From Allokutzneria oryzae (lineage in GTDB: Bacteria > Actinomycetota > Actinomycetes > Mycobacteriales > Pseudonocardiaceae), in assembly GCF_042429765.1 (NCBI RefSeq), contig NZ_JBHLZU010000011.1, forward strand, positions 255,433 to 319,432: DNA of 64,000 nucleotides, read 5' to 3'. Made by a program: the position numbers and the translations under genes. The notes under the pieces were generated by a model. It ran no database searches. It had not been told where the DNA came from and saw only the letters and a list, made by a program, of their open reading frames with translations. Positions 53,477-62,198 of this stretch are shown one piece after another (the first letter of the stretch is position 1; the number at the start of each line of letters is the position of its first letter).

Positions 53477-54273
53477 GCCGAGTGCTGAAGCGTGGGCGCG
53501 GTATCGAGCTGAAGACCCGTGGCGAGCTGGAGGCCATGCGGGCCGCCGGTCTCGTGGTGGCCAGAGCGCTGGCGGCGGTCAGTGCCGCGGCCAAGCCCGG
53601 TGTCAGCACGCTCGAACTCGACGAGCTGGCCGAGCAGACCATCCGGGACGCGGGTGCGGTGCCCTCCTTCAAGGGTTACCACGGCTTCCCCGGGAGCATC
53701 TGCGCGTCGGTGAACGAGCAGGTCGTGCACGGCATCCCGAACCGGGCCCAGGTCCTGGTCGAGGGCGACCTGCTCTCGGTGGACTGCGGCGCGATCCTGG
53801 ACAACTGGCACGGTGACTCCGCGGTCACGCTGGCCATCGGTGCCATCACCCAGGCCGAGCAGGAGCTCTCCGACGCCACGCGTGCCTCGATGTGGGCCGG
53901 GATCGAGCAGGTCCGCGCCGACAACCGGCTGACCGACATCTCCTTCGCGATCGAGAGCTCGGTCAACGCCTCGGAGGAGAAGGACGGCAGGAGCTACGGC
54001 ATCGTCGACGGCTACGGCGGTCACGGCATCGGCTCCCAGATGCACATGGAGCCGTTCCTGCCCAACATGGGCAAGCCGGGCAAGGGGCCGAGGCTGCGCG
54101 TGGGCATGGCGCTCGCGGTCGAGCCGATGCTGACCCTGGGCACCGACCGCACCGAGGAGCTCTCCGACGGCTGGACGGTGATCACCACCGACGGCACGCG
54201 CGCCGCGCACTGGGAGCACACCGTCGCGGTCACCGAAGACGGCCCCTGGGTGCTCACCGCCCCCGAGAGCTAG
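53473..54273 (+). CDS. map: Methionine aminopeptidase, type I
   Basis: A 266-residue metallo-enzyme that removes N-terminal Met. Metal ligands D104 (LSVDCG) and D115 (WHGDSAV), the GHGIGSQMH histidine, VEPML and HTVAVTEDG glutamates are present; H86 is the substrate-binding His. GTG at 53473 overlaps adk; GTG 53482 is an alternative. A terminator follows. Confidence 0.96.
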   Translation: MSRVLKRGRGIELKTRGELEAMRAAGLVVARALAAVSAAAKPGVSTLELDELAEQTIRDAGAVPSFKGYHGFPGSICASVNEQVVHGIPNRAQVLVEGDLLSVDCGAILDNWHGDSAVTLAIGAITQAEQELSDATRASMWAGIEQVRADNRLTDISFAIESSVNASEEKDGRSYGIVDGYGGHGIGSQMHMEPFLPNMGKPGKGPRLRVGMALAVEPMLTLGTDRTEELSDGWTVITTDGTRAAHWEHTVAVTEDGPWVLTAPES

Positions 54274-54290
54274 TACGCGAAGGCTTTCCG

Positions 54291-54325
54291 CTCGCCCCCG
54301 CACCGGTTTCCGGTGCGGGGGCGAG
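54291..54325 (+). terminator. Terminator after map
   Basis: A 16-bp stem, CTCGCCCCCGCACCGG pairing with CCGGTGCGGGGGCGAG, with a 3-nt loop. Confidence 0.88.
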
Positions 54326-54515
54326 CGCGTTCGCGCCTTCTCCGGGCGGCGTCGAGGTGGCGGCGGCCCGACCAGCGCCGTGCGTGGGCGGCGCCCGCTC
54401 AGGTGCTGGTCCGCGCGGCCGTGCGGCTACCTCCCACGGGGGTGTTCCGGAATACACATCGCGGATGACGACTGTGTCCTTCGCCAACTGAAACTCTGCA
54501 GACGTGGGCGAATCC

Positions 54516-54680
54516 ATGCGGACGTGGCTGGGGGCCAGCCTCGTCATGATCGCGGTGTGGTCGGTTACCGGCCTGGTCACCGGCGGTTTGGGGTATCCGT
54601 GGTTCGTCTGGCCGGTGGGGGTCTGGGGCGCGCTGGAGGTGCTGTCCTGGGCCGGTGAACGGCACCGCGAGCGCTCCTGA
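54516..54680 (+). CDS. Small two-helix membrane protein (2TM-like)
   Basis: A 54-residue protein between map and infA. ATG at 54516 (GTG 54504 is possible) gives MRTWLGASLVMIAVWSVTGL and a second hydrophobic run, PWFVWPVGVWGALEVLSWAG. The Trp/Gly/Pro pattern around WFVWPVGVWG is like the 2TM domain seen in many actinomycete membrane proteins. No SD is strong, so expression is uncertain. The gaps on both sides (54326-54515, 54681-54912) hold no further gene; an infA promoter should lie in the latter. Confidence 0.55.
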   Translation: MRTWLGASLVMIAVWSVTGLVTGGLGYPWFVWPVGVWGALEVLSWAGERHRERS

Positions 54681-54912
54681 CCAGGGGTCGGTTTGGCCTG
54701 CCAGTGCGGGGCGCTTACACTATTGGGACGGCGCGTCCGTCGCGCTGGCTCTTATTGCGCCTGACTCCATAGTGGTATGCGGGTTCTCACCCCTCCCTCC
54801 GTGATCGGGCTCGACAGGATCCTCACGTTGCGGACGTCCGCGCCCGGCCACCGGCTCGCGCCGGAACCCGGGCACGTCAGATGATCTGTCACCGTCACGA
54901 AACGCGGAGGAC

Positions 54913-55134
54913 ATGGGCAAGAAGGACGGGGCCATTGAGGTCGAGGGCCGCGTGGTCGAGCCTCTCCCCAACGCGATGTTTCGCGTTGAGCTGGAGAACG
55001 GTCACAAGGTCCTCGCGCACATCAGCGGCAAGATGCGGCAGCACTACATCCGCATCCTGCCCGAGGACCGGGTAGTCGTGGAGCTCTCGCCCTACGACCT
55101 GTCCCGCGGCCGCATCGTCTACCGCTACAAGTGA
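54913..55134 (+). CDS. infA: Translation initiation factor IF-1
   Basis: A 73-residue OB-fold factor. MGKKDGAIEVEGRVVEPLPN and RGRIVYRYK mark the two ends. ATG follows CGGAGGAC. It starts the alpha-operon part: infA, rpmJ, rpsM, rpsK, rpsD, rpoA, rplQ. A short hairpin (GTCCGG/CCGGAC, 55145-55163) lies before rpmJ. Confidence 0.97.
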   Translation: MGKKDGAIEVEGRVVEPLPNAMFRVELENGHKVLAHISGKMRQHYIRILPEDRVVVELSPYDLSRGRIVYRYK

Positions 55135-55189
55135 CCTCCACGGTGTCCGGACGCGATCCGGACACGCGGCCAAGCAGGAGTGCACGACC

Positions 55190-55303
55190 GTGAAGGTCCA
55201 GCCGAGCGTCAAGAAGATCTGCGACAAGTGCAAGGTGATCCGCCGTCACGGCCGGGTCATGGTGATCTGCGAGAACCTGCGCCACAAGCAGCGTCAGGGC
55301 TGA
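55190..55303 (+). CDS. rpmJ: 50S ribosomal protein L36
   Basis: A 37-residue zinc-ribbon protein. GTG at 55190 gives VKVQPSVKKICDKCKVIRRH, with CDKC, a further Cys in MVICEN and a His in LRHKQRQG, so it is the zinc-binding form. Preceded by AGCAGGAG. Confidence 0.96.
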   Translation: MKVQPSVKKICDKCKVIRRHGRVMVICENLRHKQRQG

Positions 55304-55468
55304 TCACTCGCTCGTCGCGGTTAGACGACACAACACAAGCCTCCTCGTACCTGTTCGCGCCGTAGCTGGCGCGGGACACACCCCCGGACTTCAGGCCGGG
55401 GCCCGGGACCACGGTTCCGGGACGGGCGGGGAGAAGACCTGAAGCGATCACAGGAGCTAGAGAGCCGT

Positions 55469-55849
55469 ATGGCACGTCTTTCTGGCGTCGATCTCCCCCG
55501 CGAGAAGCGGATGGAGATCGCGCTGACCTACATCTTCGGCATCGGCCGAACCCGCTCCAAGGAGATCCTTGCCGCGACGGGCGTCAGCCCGGACCTGCGC
55601 GCCAAGGACCTCGGCGACGACGAGCTCGTCAAGCTGCGGGACTACATCGAGAACAACTTCAAGGTCGAGGGTGATCTCCGCCGCGAGGTCGCGGCCGACA
55701 TTCGCCGCAAGGTCGAAATCGGCTGCTACGAGGGTCTGCGGCACCGTCGCAACCTGCCCGTGCGTGGTCAGCGGACCAAGACCAACGCCCGCACCCGCAA
55801 GGGCCCGAAGAAGACGGTCGCCGGCAAGAAGAAGGCCGGTAAGAAGTAA
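55469..55849 (+). CDS. rpsM: 30S ribosomal protein S13
   Basis: A 126-residue head protein contacting tRNA. MARLSGVDLPREKRMEIALTYIFGIG and RGQRTKTNARTRKGP are diagnostic. The 165-nt gap before it contains a CCCCCGGAC...GGCCGGGG hairpin region. Confidence 0.97.
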   Translation: MARLSGVDLPREKRMEIALTYIFGIGRTRSKEILAATGVSPDLRAKDLGDDELVKLRDYIENNFKVEGDLRREVAADIRRKVEIGCYEGLRHRRNLPVRGQRTKTNARTRKGPKKTVAGKKKAGKK

Positions 55850-55880
55850 GACCCCGCGTAGCTAGGAGATCAGAAGCACC

Positions 55881-56288
55881 ATGCCTCCCAAGTCCCGCCA
55901 GGGCGCCGGGGTCAAGAAGATCCGGCGTAAGGAAAAGAAGAACGTCTCTCATGGGCACGCCCACATCAAGAGCACGTTCAACAACACCATCGTCTCCATC
56001 ACGGACCCGAACGGCGCCGTGATCTCCTGGGCCTCCGCCGGCCACGTCGGCTTCAAGGGCTCCAGGAAGTCCACCCCGTTCGCCGCCCAGATGGCCGCCG
56101 AGAACGCCGCCCGCAAGGCCGCCGAGCACGGCATGCGCAAGGTGGACGTGTTCGTCAAGGGTCCCGGCTCCGGCCGTGAGACCGCGATCCGTTCGCTGCA
56201 GGCCGCCGGCCTGGAGGTCGGCACCATCCAGGACGTGACCCCGCAGCCGCACAACGGTTGCCGCCCGCCCAAGCGGCGTCGGGTCTGA
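55881..56288 (+). CDS. rpsK: 30S ribosomal protein S11
   Basis: A 135-residue platform protein. GHAHIKSTFNNTIVSITDPNG and the C-terminal DVTPQPHNGCRPPKRRRV are typical. Starts 31 bp after rpsM. Confidence 0.97.
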   Translation: MPPKSRQGAGVKKIRRKEKKNVSHGHAHIKSTFNNTIVSITDPNGAVISWASAGHVGFKGSRKSTPFAAQMAAENAARKAAEHGMRKVDVFVKGPGSGRETAIRSLQAAGLEVGTIQDVTPQPHNGCRPPKRRRV

Positions 56289-56311
56289 GCGCGGGAGAGG
56301 AGTAAAAAAAG

Positions 56312-56917
56312 ATGGCACGCTACACCGGTCCCGCGACTCGCAAGTCCCGTCGGCTCAAGGTCGACCTCATCGGGGGCGACAAGGCCTTCGAGCGCCGTCC
56401 TTACCCGCCCGGCCAGCACGGCCGCACGCGGATCAAGGAGAGCGAGTACCTGCTCCAGACGCAGGAGAAGCAGAAGGCTCGCTTCACCTACAACGTCCTG
56501 GAGCGGCAGTTCCGCCGCTACTACGAGGAAGCCGTTCGTCTCCCCGGCAAGACCGGTGAGAACCTGCTGCGCATCCTCGAGTCGCGCCTGGACAACGTGG
56601 TCTACCGCGCCGGCCTGGCCCGCACGCGGCGTCAGGCTCGTCAGCTGGTGGCGCACGGTCACTTCCTGGTCAACGGCCAGAAGGTGAACATCCCCAGCTT
56701 CCGCGTCTCGCAGTACGACATCATCGACGTGAAGCCGAAGTCCCTCCCGACGCTGCCGTTCCTGGCCGCGAAGGAAGCCCTCGGCGACCGTCCGGTGCCG
56801 GCCTGGCTCCAGGTCGTCCCGTCGAACCTGCGGGTGCTCGTGCACCAGCTCCCGGAGCGCGCACAGATCGATGTGCCGGTCCAGGAGCAGCTCATCGTCG
56901 AGCTCTACTCGAAGTGA
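56312..56917 (+). CDS. rpsD: 30S ribosomal protein S4
   Basis: A 201-residue primary 16S binder with an S4 domain (LESRLDNVVYRAGLARTRRQARQLV). No N-terminal zinc Cys cluster is present, so it is the C- form. A hairpin follows before rpoA. Confidence 0.97.
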   Translation: MARYTGPATRKSRRLKVDLIGGDKAFERRPYPPGQHGRTRIKESEYLLQTQEKQKARFTYNVLERQFRRYYEEAVRLPGKTGENLLRILESRLDNVVYRAGLARTRRQARQLVAHGHFLVNGQKVNIPSFRVSQYDIIDVKPKSLPTLPFLAAKEALGDRPVPAWLQVVPSNLRVLVHQLPERAQIDVPVQEQLIVELYSK

Positions 56918-56922
56918 CGTGT

Positions 56923-56954
56923 TCCGGGGCGGTCGTTGCGGCGACCGCCCCGGA
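56923..56954 (+). terminator. Hairpin between rpsD and rpoA
   Basis: A 13-bp stem, TCCGGGGCGGTCG pairing with CGACCGCCCCGGA, with a 6-nt loop, 5 nt after rpsD. Possible terminator or attenuator before rpoA. Confidence 0.75.
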
Positions 56955-57087
56955 CCCGCGTCCAGCCCAGGTGGCGGCACTTCAGGGTGTGCCGTCGCCT
57001 TGCCGGTTCTCAGGCCCCGCGCCTGTCTCCGGTGCGTCGTTTCTCGCGGTGTCAAATAGCGGGCATCGCTAGGAAGGGAACAGCTCA

Positions 57088-58137
57088 GTGCTTATCTCTC
57101 AGCGTCCGTCGCTGGCCGAGGACTCGGTCAACGACACGCGGTCCCACTTCGTCATCGAGCCGCTGGAGCCGGGTTTCGGCTACACGCTCGGCAACTCCCT
57201 CCGCAGGACCCTCCTGTCGTCCATCCCGGGCGCCGCGGTGACCAGCATCCGCATCGACGGTGTGCTGCACGAGTTCACCACGGTTCCGGGCGTCAAGGAG
57301 GACGTCACCGACATCATCCTCAACCTCAAGGAGCTGGTCGTCAGCTCCGAGGAGGACGAGCCGGTGACCATGTACCTGCGCAAGCAGGGCCCCGGTGAGG
57401 TGACCGCTGGTGACATCGTCCCGCCTGCCGGCGTGACGGTGCACAACCCGGACCTGCACATCGCCACCCTCAACGGCAAGGGCAAGCTGGAGATCGAGCT
57501 CGTCGTCGAGCGCGGTCGCGGCTACGTCCCGGCGATGCAGAACAAGCAGGCGGGCGCCGAGATCGGCCGGATCCCGGTCGACTCGATCTACTCGCCCGTG
57601 CTGAAGGTGACGTACAAGGTCGAGGCCACCCGTGTCGAGCAGCGCACGGACTTCGACAAGCTGATCCTGGACGTGGAGACCAAGCCCTCGATCACCCCGA
57701 GGGACGCGGTGGCCTCCGCCGGCAAGACCCTCGTCGAGCTGTTCGGGCTCGCCCGTGAGCTCAACGTGGACGCCGAGGGCATCGAGATCGGCCCGTCTCC
57801 CGCGGAGGCGGACACCATCGCCGCGTTCGCGATGCCGATCGAGGACCTCGACCTCACTGTCCGGTCCTACAACTGCCTCAAGCGCGAGGGCATCCACACC
57901 GTGGGTGAGCTCGTCTCGCGCAGTGAGGCGGACCTGCTGGACATCCGGAACTTCGGCGCCAAGTCGATCGACGAGGTCAAGCTGAAGCTGGCAGGCCTCG
58001 GGCTCGCGCTCAAGGACAGCCCGCCCGGATTCGACCCGTCGGCCGCCGCCGCGGACTACTCCTCCGAGGGCTGGTCCGCTGGGGTTGACCACGGTAACGA
58101 CGATGGCCACGACTACGCCGAGACTGAGCAGCTCTGA
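57088..58137 (+). CDS. rpoA: RNA polymerase subunit alpha
   Basis: A 349-residue subunit. The N-terminal assembly domain (FVIEPLEPGFGYTLGNSLRRTLLSS) and the C-terminal DNA-binding domain (DLTVRSYNCLKREGIHTVGEL) are both complete. GTG at 57088 follows GGAAGGGAAC. A hairpin lies between it and rplQ. Confidence 0.98.
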   Translation: MLISQRPSLAEDSVNDTRSHFVIEPLEPGFGYTLGNSLRRTLLSSIPGAAVTSIRIDGVLHEFTTVPGVKEDVTDIILNLKELVVSSEEDEPVTMYLRKQGPGEVTAGDIVPPAGVTVHNPDLHIATLNGKGKLEIELVVERGRGYVPAMQNKQAGAEIGRIPVDSIYSPVLKVTYKVEATRVEQRTDFDKLILDVETKPSITPRDAVASAGKTLVELFGLARELNVDAEGIEIGPSPAEADTIAAFAMPIEDLDLTVRSYNCLKREGIHTVGELVSRSEADLLDIRNFGAKSIDEVKLKLAGLGLALKDSPPGFDPSAAAADYSSEGWSAGVDHGNDDGHDYAETEQL

Positions 58138-58173
58138 CGCTGCCGTCGCGCACTGTGGACGCTGACGGCAGCG
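58138..58173 (+). terminator. Hairpin between rpoA and rplQ
   Basis: A 10-bp stem, CGCTGCCGTC pairing with GACGGCAGCG, starting right after the rpoA stop. The loop is 16 nt, so it may be an attenuator or processing site rather than a full terminator. Confidence 0.55.
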
Positions 58174-58204
58174 TCGCGCAGCTTGATCTCAAGAGGAGCA
58201 AGAG

Positions 58205-58726
58205 ATGCCCACCCCCACCAAGGGAGCCCGGCTCGGTGGGTCGCCGGCCCACGAGCGGTTGATGCTGGCCAACCTGGCCACCTCGCTGTTCGAGCACGGC
58301 CGGATCAAGACCACCGAGGCGAAGGCCCGTCGGCTGCGTCCGTACGCGGAGCGGCTGATCACCAAGGCCAAGCGCGGTGACCTGCACAACCGTCGCGAGA
58401 TCATGAAGCTGATCCGCGACAAGGACATCGTGCACAAGCTGATGGCCGAGATCGGCCCGCACTTCGCGGAGCGCGCCGGCGGCTACACCCGCATCACCAA
58501 GACGGTGCCGCGCAAGGGCGACAACGCGGCCATGGCCGTGATCGAGCTCATCACCGAGCGCACCGTCACCGCCGAGGCGAACGCCGCTCGCGGCACCAAG
58601 TTCGCCAAGGACGAGAACAAGGTCGAGGCGGCCCCGGCCGCCGAGGAGGCCAAGGCCGAGGAGACCACCGAGGTCGAGGCCACCGAGGCCAAGGCCGAGG
58701 CGGCCGAGGACAAGACCGAGAAGTGA
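58205..58726 (+). CDS. rplQ: 50S ribosomal protein L17
   Basis: A 173-residue protein. PTPTKGARLGGSPAHERLMLANLATSLFEHGRIKTT is diagnostic. About 50 C-terminal residues form an Ala/Glu/Lys-rich acidic tail, common in actinobacteria. It overlaps truA by 4 bp. Confidence 0.97.
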   Translation: MPTPTKGARLGGSPAHERLMLANLATSLFEHGRIKTTEAKARRLRPYAERLITKAKRGDLHNRREIMKLIRDKDIVHKLMAEIGPHFAERAGGYTRITKTVPRKGDNAAMAVIELITERTVTAEANAARGTKFAKDENKVEAAPAAEEAKAEETTEVEATEAKAEAAEDKTEK

Positions 58727-59598
58727 CGACTGGTTCCCAGTCCGGCGAGCCCGCCGCTTCCTCTTCGGAGGGCGGCGGGCTCGTCCGCGTCCCAGGGCCT
58801 TACCGGTTCCGGCTGGACCTGGGCTACGACGGCACGGACTTCTCCGGTTGGGCGCGGCAGCCCGGCAGGCGCACGGTGTGCGGGGTGCTGGAGGACGCGT
58901 TGTCGTTGCTGGCGCGCCGTGATGTCCAGCTGACGGTGGCGGGCCGTACCGATGCCGGGGTGCACGCCACCGGCCAGGTCGCCCACCTCGACGTGCCTGA
59001 TCCGTCCGAAGTGGACGGTCTGGTGCGCAGGCTCGCGCGGCTGCTGCCGCCGGACGTGCGGGTCTACTCGATCCGTCAGGTGCCGCTCGCGTTCGACGCG
59101 CGGTTCGGCGCGTTGCGGCGGCACTACGAGTACCGCGTGACCACCGCCGAGTACGGCGCGGCGCCGCTGCGGGCCCGTGAGGTCGTCGCGTGGCCGCGTG
59201 CGCTCGACGTGGACGCGATGAACGAGGCTTCCCGGTTGTTGCTGGGGGAGCACGACTTCGCGGCGTTCTGCAAGCGTCGCGAGGGCGCGACGACGGTGCG
59301 GCAGTTGCAGCGCCTGGAATGGGTTTCCGCGCCAGGCGGGGAACTGGTCGCGCACGTCTCCGCCGACGCCTTCTGCCATTCGATGGTGCGCAGCCTGGTC
59401 GGCGCGCTACTGGCGGTGGGGGACAGGCGCAAGGGGCCGGAGTGGCCCGCGTCGCTGCTGCGCTCCACGGAGCGGGCGAGTTCGGTCGTCGTCGCCCCCG
59501 CGCACGGGCTTTCCCTTGTGGGGGTTGACTATCCGGCCGACGACCAGCTGGCCGAACGCGCCGAGGTCACCCGCCGGGTGCGTGTGCTCGGCGGGTGA
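58723..59598 (+). CDS. truA: tRNA pseudouridine(38-40) synthase TruA
   Basis: A 291-residue enzyme that makes pseudouridine in the tRNA anticodon arm. The catalytic Asp is D77 in AGRTDAGVHATGQ; FRLDLGYDGTDFSGWARQP begins the domain after a 25-residue extension. GTG at 58723 is coupled to rplQ. In mycobacteria truA also adjoins the ESX-4 region, as here. Confidence 0.95.
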   Translation: MTTGSQSGEPAASSSEGGGLVRVPGPYRFRLDLGYDGTDFSGWARQPGRRTVCGVLEDALSLLARRDVQLTVAGRTDAGVHATGQVAHLDVPDPSEVDGLVRRLARLLPPDVRVYSIRQVPLAFDARFGALRRHYEYRVTTAEYGAAPLRAREVVAWPRALDVDAMNEASRLLLGEHDFAAFCKRREGATTVRQLQRLEWVSAPGGELVAHVSADAFCHSMVRSLVGALLAVGDRRKGPEWPASLLRSTERASSVVVAPAHGLSLVGVDYPADDQLAERAEVTRRVRVLGG

Positions 59599-59619
59599 CC
59601 TCGGCGGTGTCGCGCGTGC

Positions 59620-59952
59620 TTACGGGTAGCTGGGCTGACCGGTGCGGCAGATCTCCTGGCCCGCCGCGTTGATCATCGTCGCGGGCTTCTTCGGCACGTA
59701 GTACGCGTTGACGCGCTGGTGCGGGCCGTCCGGGTAGAACGGGATGATGCCGGGACCCTGGCACGTGGTGCCGGTGTTTCCGTTGCTCCAGTGGTACTTC
59801 ACCAGGATCAGGCCCGTGCCGCAGTGGTTGTGGTAGCCGGTGTCGCCGATCTTGTACCACCCGCACGGCGCCGCCGAGGCGCTCGGCGCGGCGATCGCGG
59901 TCATGCCCAGCACCGCGAACAGCGGCAGCGCCAGGCCGAGGATCTTGCGCAT
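59620..59952 (-). CDS. Small secreted protein of unknown function
   Basis: A 110-residue exported protein. ATG at 59952 (TTG one codon earlier possible) follows GAGGGG. A signal peptide (MRKILGLALPLFAVLGMTAI...SASAAP, about 1-28) precedes a mature part of about 80 residues rich in Gly/Tyr/Pro. It has four Cys (PCGW, NHCG, TTCQ, EICR) that could form two disulfides. No family is recognised. It converges with truA and lies beside T7SS genes but looks Sec-dependent. Confidence 0.72.
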   Translation of the reverse strand: MRKILGLALPLFAVLGMTAIAAPSASAAPCGWYKIGDTGYHNHCGTGLILVKYHWSNGNTGTTCQGPGIIPFYPDGPHQRVNAYYVPKKPATMINAAGQEICRTGQPSYP

Positions 59953-60098
59953 CAAGTCATTCCCCTCAGAATGTGATCAATGACGGGGCGACCCTACTGT
60001 CACGAGGGTTCAGACCAGGCCGAAATCAATGATCTTCGTCCGAAGGGCTGATTGACAAAATCCGGGAAGTGTTCTGGAACCCTTCACGTTCTGAAACG

Positions 60099-60830
60099 TC
60101 AGTCGCCCCTGCGGATCGGGCCGAGCAGCTGCTGCTCGCCGGGTGTGGTGATCAACCGGATCGGCAGCCACAGGTTTGGGCCGACCGCGATCGCCATGTC
60201 GTCGCTGAGCGAGCTCAGCTGCTGCACCAGGTGCGGCCGCAGCCGCCACATCCGCCCGGCGAGCTGCGCCTGGCCGACCGGCAGCCGCTGGATGAGGGCC
60301 AGGTCCGCCCCGGTCACCGTGGACGCGGCCTGCGGATGCAGGTACGGGAGCACGTAGAGCGTTGTCTGCCAAGGGGATCGCGGCGGGAACAGCTCCTGCG
60401 GGACCGCCGTGCCGTCGTGCACCACCAGCAGCGGGCCGTCCTCGGAGCCGCGCGGCAGCTCCACCGGGGTGAGCCTGCGGATCTGCACCAGCGGCACCGG
60501 CCGTCCGTCAGGGCCCTGGCCCGCTGCCCTCGTCAGCGCGTGCCACGCGGCGGGCCTGCCCGTCGCCACGACCACCCAGGCGCCCGTTGCCATCGCCCGC
60601 ATCGCCAGCTGCCGCGCCAGGTACAGGCCACCGACGAGGGCGATCCTGGTCGGCGCGTTGCGCAGGACCGAAACCGACAGCGGTTCGCCGTGCGCACCGC
60701 AGCCGAGCACCATGCCACCGCGGTCGCCTGAAGGACTGATCTCGTCGAGCATCTCGGGGGAGACGGTGAACTCCGGCGCGACGCCGAGGTCGGCCGCCTT
60801 GTTCTCCAGCATCCGGCTGCGACCGCTCAC
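60099..60830 (-). CDS. Hypothetical protein in the ESX locus
   Basis: A 243-residue protein. GTG at 60830 overlaps the eccE stop by 3 bp, so the two are coupled. It has no signal peptide or clear membrane helix. The start SGRSRMLENKAADLGVAPEF is followed by a Rossmann-like stretch (APTRIALVGGLYLARQLAMRAMATGAWVVVATGR) and a C-terminal DMAIAVGPNLWLPIRLITTPGEQQLLGPIRRG. A T7SS accessory role is inferred only from linkage. The 60000-60098 gap holds nothing recognisable. Confidence 0.7.
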   Translation of the reverse strand: MSGRSRMLENKAADLGVAPEFTVSPEMLDEISPSGDRGGMVLGCGAHGEPLSVSVLRNAPTRIALVGGLYLARQLAMRAMATGAWVVVATGRPAAWHALTRAAGQGPDGRPVPLVQIRRLTPVELPRGSEDGPLLVVHDGTAVPQELFPPRSPWQTTLYVLPYLHPQAASTVTGADLALIQRLPVGQAQLAGRMWRLRPHLVQQLSSLSDDMAIAVGPNLWLPIRLITTPGEQQLLGPIRRGD

Positions 60831-62095
60831 GTGTTCCCCCCGAGCGGGAGCGAGGCCGCGAACCCGGCGAGCTGCACGCCGCGCAACGGGGTCAACGACA
60901 GCCCGAGCCGCCCGCTGATCGTCTGCAGGCGCTCGTCGGCCTGCTCCAGTTCCTTCGGCGTGCGGGCGCTGACCCGCACCAGGCCGCGCAGGCCCACGCT
61001 GCCGTCCTCGTCGCTCGGCGAGATCGCCACCGACACCGTCGCCGACAGCGCGCGCACGCCGGTCAGCGCGTTCAGGCTGGCCTGTCCTCCCTTGGCCGGC
61101 CAGCCGGTCACCGCATAGCTGGCGTGGCCGATCCCGGCGGTGGTCACCCCCGTCCACCGCTCTCGCAGCTGCACGTCGGCCGCTGTGCCGACGACGGTGG
61201 TGAGCTCGGCGGCGGAGATCCCGGCGCGCAGCAGTTCGTCGGTGTCCAGTGGGCGGGTCTGAACGCCCTTTGCCTCCAACGCGTTCCCGACTCGCGACAA
61301 CGCTCCGAGCAACGCGCGGTGCGCGCCGACCACCCCGCCGCCGCGTTCACGGATCGCGGAGAGGCAGCGCTGCGGGTCCAGCCGCACGGCCACCCACGTG
61401 GTGCGGCGCGAGGCTGCCGGAAGCGGGCCGAGAACCTCCAGATAGGAGGTCAGCGCGGGCGAGGTCGGCGGCAGCGCCGCGCTCCCCGGGTAGCAGTGGC
61501 AGATCACCTGGATGGAGTCCAGCACCACGCCGCGGTCCTCAAGGCAGGGCGCGAGCGCGGACAGCGGCAGGTTGGGCGCGCCGCCGACCTTGGTGATCAG
61601 TCCGGGGGCCGGGTCGACCAGCAGCACGGCCGTCCAGGTGCCCTCGTGCCAGGCCAGGCCGATCGGGTTGCGGTCGTGGTCGGTGGCCTGCGCGACCACC
61701 AGGTCCGGCACGGCCAGCCGCAGCAGCGCGACCCTGCGGTCCTCGGCGCCCAGCGTCGCCGAGCCGGTCTCGTCGGTCGCGGCGCGGTCGGATGTGGGCA
61801 GTTGCCTGGCCGTGCGCATGTGGGAGCGCAGGGCGTAGCGAGTGGTGAGGGCGATCCACTGGGTCAGCCAGCGGCCGTGCCACCGGGCCGCGGCGACCAG
61901 CAGGCCGAGCCCCGCGAGCCCCGCGGCGGCGGGCAGCAGCGCGCTGTTCACCGTGAGCAGGAGCAGGCCGAGCCCGGCGCCGACCTGGAAGACGACGAGG
62001 TTGGCGACGGGCAGTGCGCCGAGGCTCGCGCCCACCGTGCGCCGTCGAGCCCGCATCGAGACGGGTGCCGCGGTTGGGTTCGTGGTCACGGACAT
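60827..62095 (-). CDS. eccE: Type VII secretion protein EccE
   Basis: A 422-residue T7SS core component. ATG at 62095 was chosen because a longer frame upstream is not protein-like. Two N-terminal membrane helices (about 22-49 and 51-70) precede a cytoplasmic/peripheral domain with a TTWVAVRLDPQRC region, as in EccE. It forms the outer belt of the secretion complex with EccB, EccC and EccD. It is divergent from eccB with a 103-bp shared promoter region. Confidence 0.82.
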   Translation of the reverse strand: MSVTTNPTAAPVSMRARRRTVGASLGALPVANLVVFQVGAGLGLLLLTVNSALLPAAAGLAGLGLLVAAARWHGRWLTQWIALTTRYALRSHMRTARQLPTSDRAATDETGSATLGAEDRRVALLRLAVPDLVVAQATDHDRNPIGLAWHEGTWTAVLLVDPAPGLITKVGGAPNLPLSALAPCLEDRGVVLDSIQVICHCYPGSAALPPTSPALTSYLEVLGPLPAASRRTTWVAVRLDPQRCLSAIRERGGGVVGAHRALLGALSRVGNALEAKGVQTRPLDTDELLRAGISAAELTTVVGTAADVQLRERWTGVTTAGIGHASYAVTGWPAKGGQASLNALTGVRALSATVSVAISPSDEDGSVGLRGLVRVSARTPKELEQADERLQTISGRLGLSLTPLRGVQLAGFAASLPLGGNT

Positions 62096-62198
62096 TCCGG
62101 TTCGGTCTCTCCCCGCGCTGGCTGCCAGTAAGGTGCCCGAAGGCGGATTCGTCAGTCGGCCCGTAACGCTACCGCGCAGTGGAGAGCAGCAAACGAGA

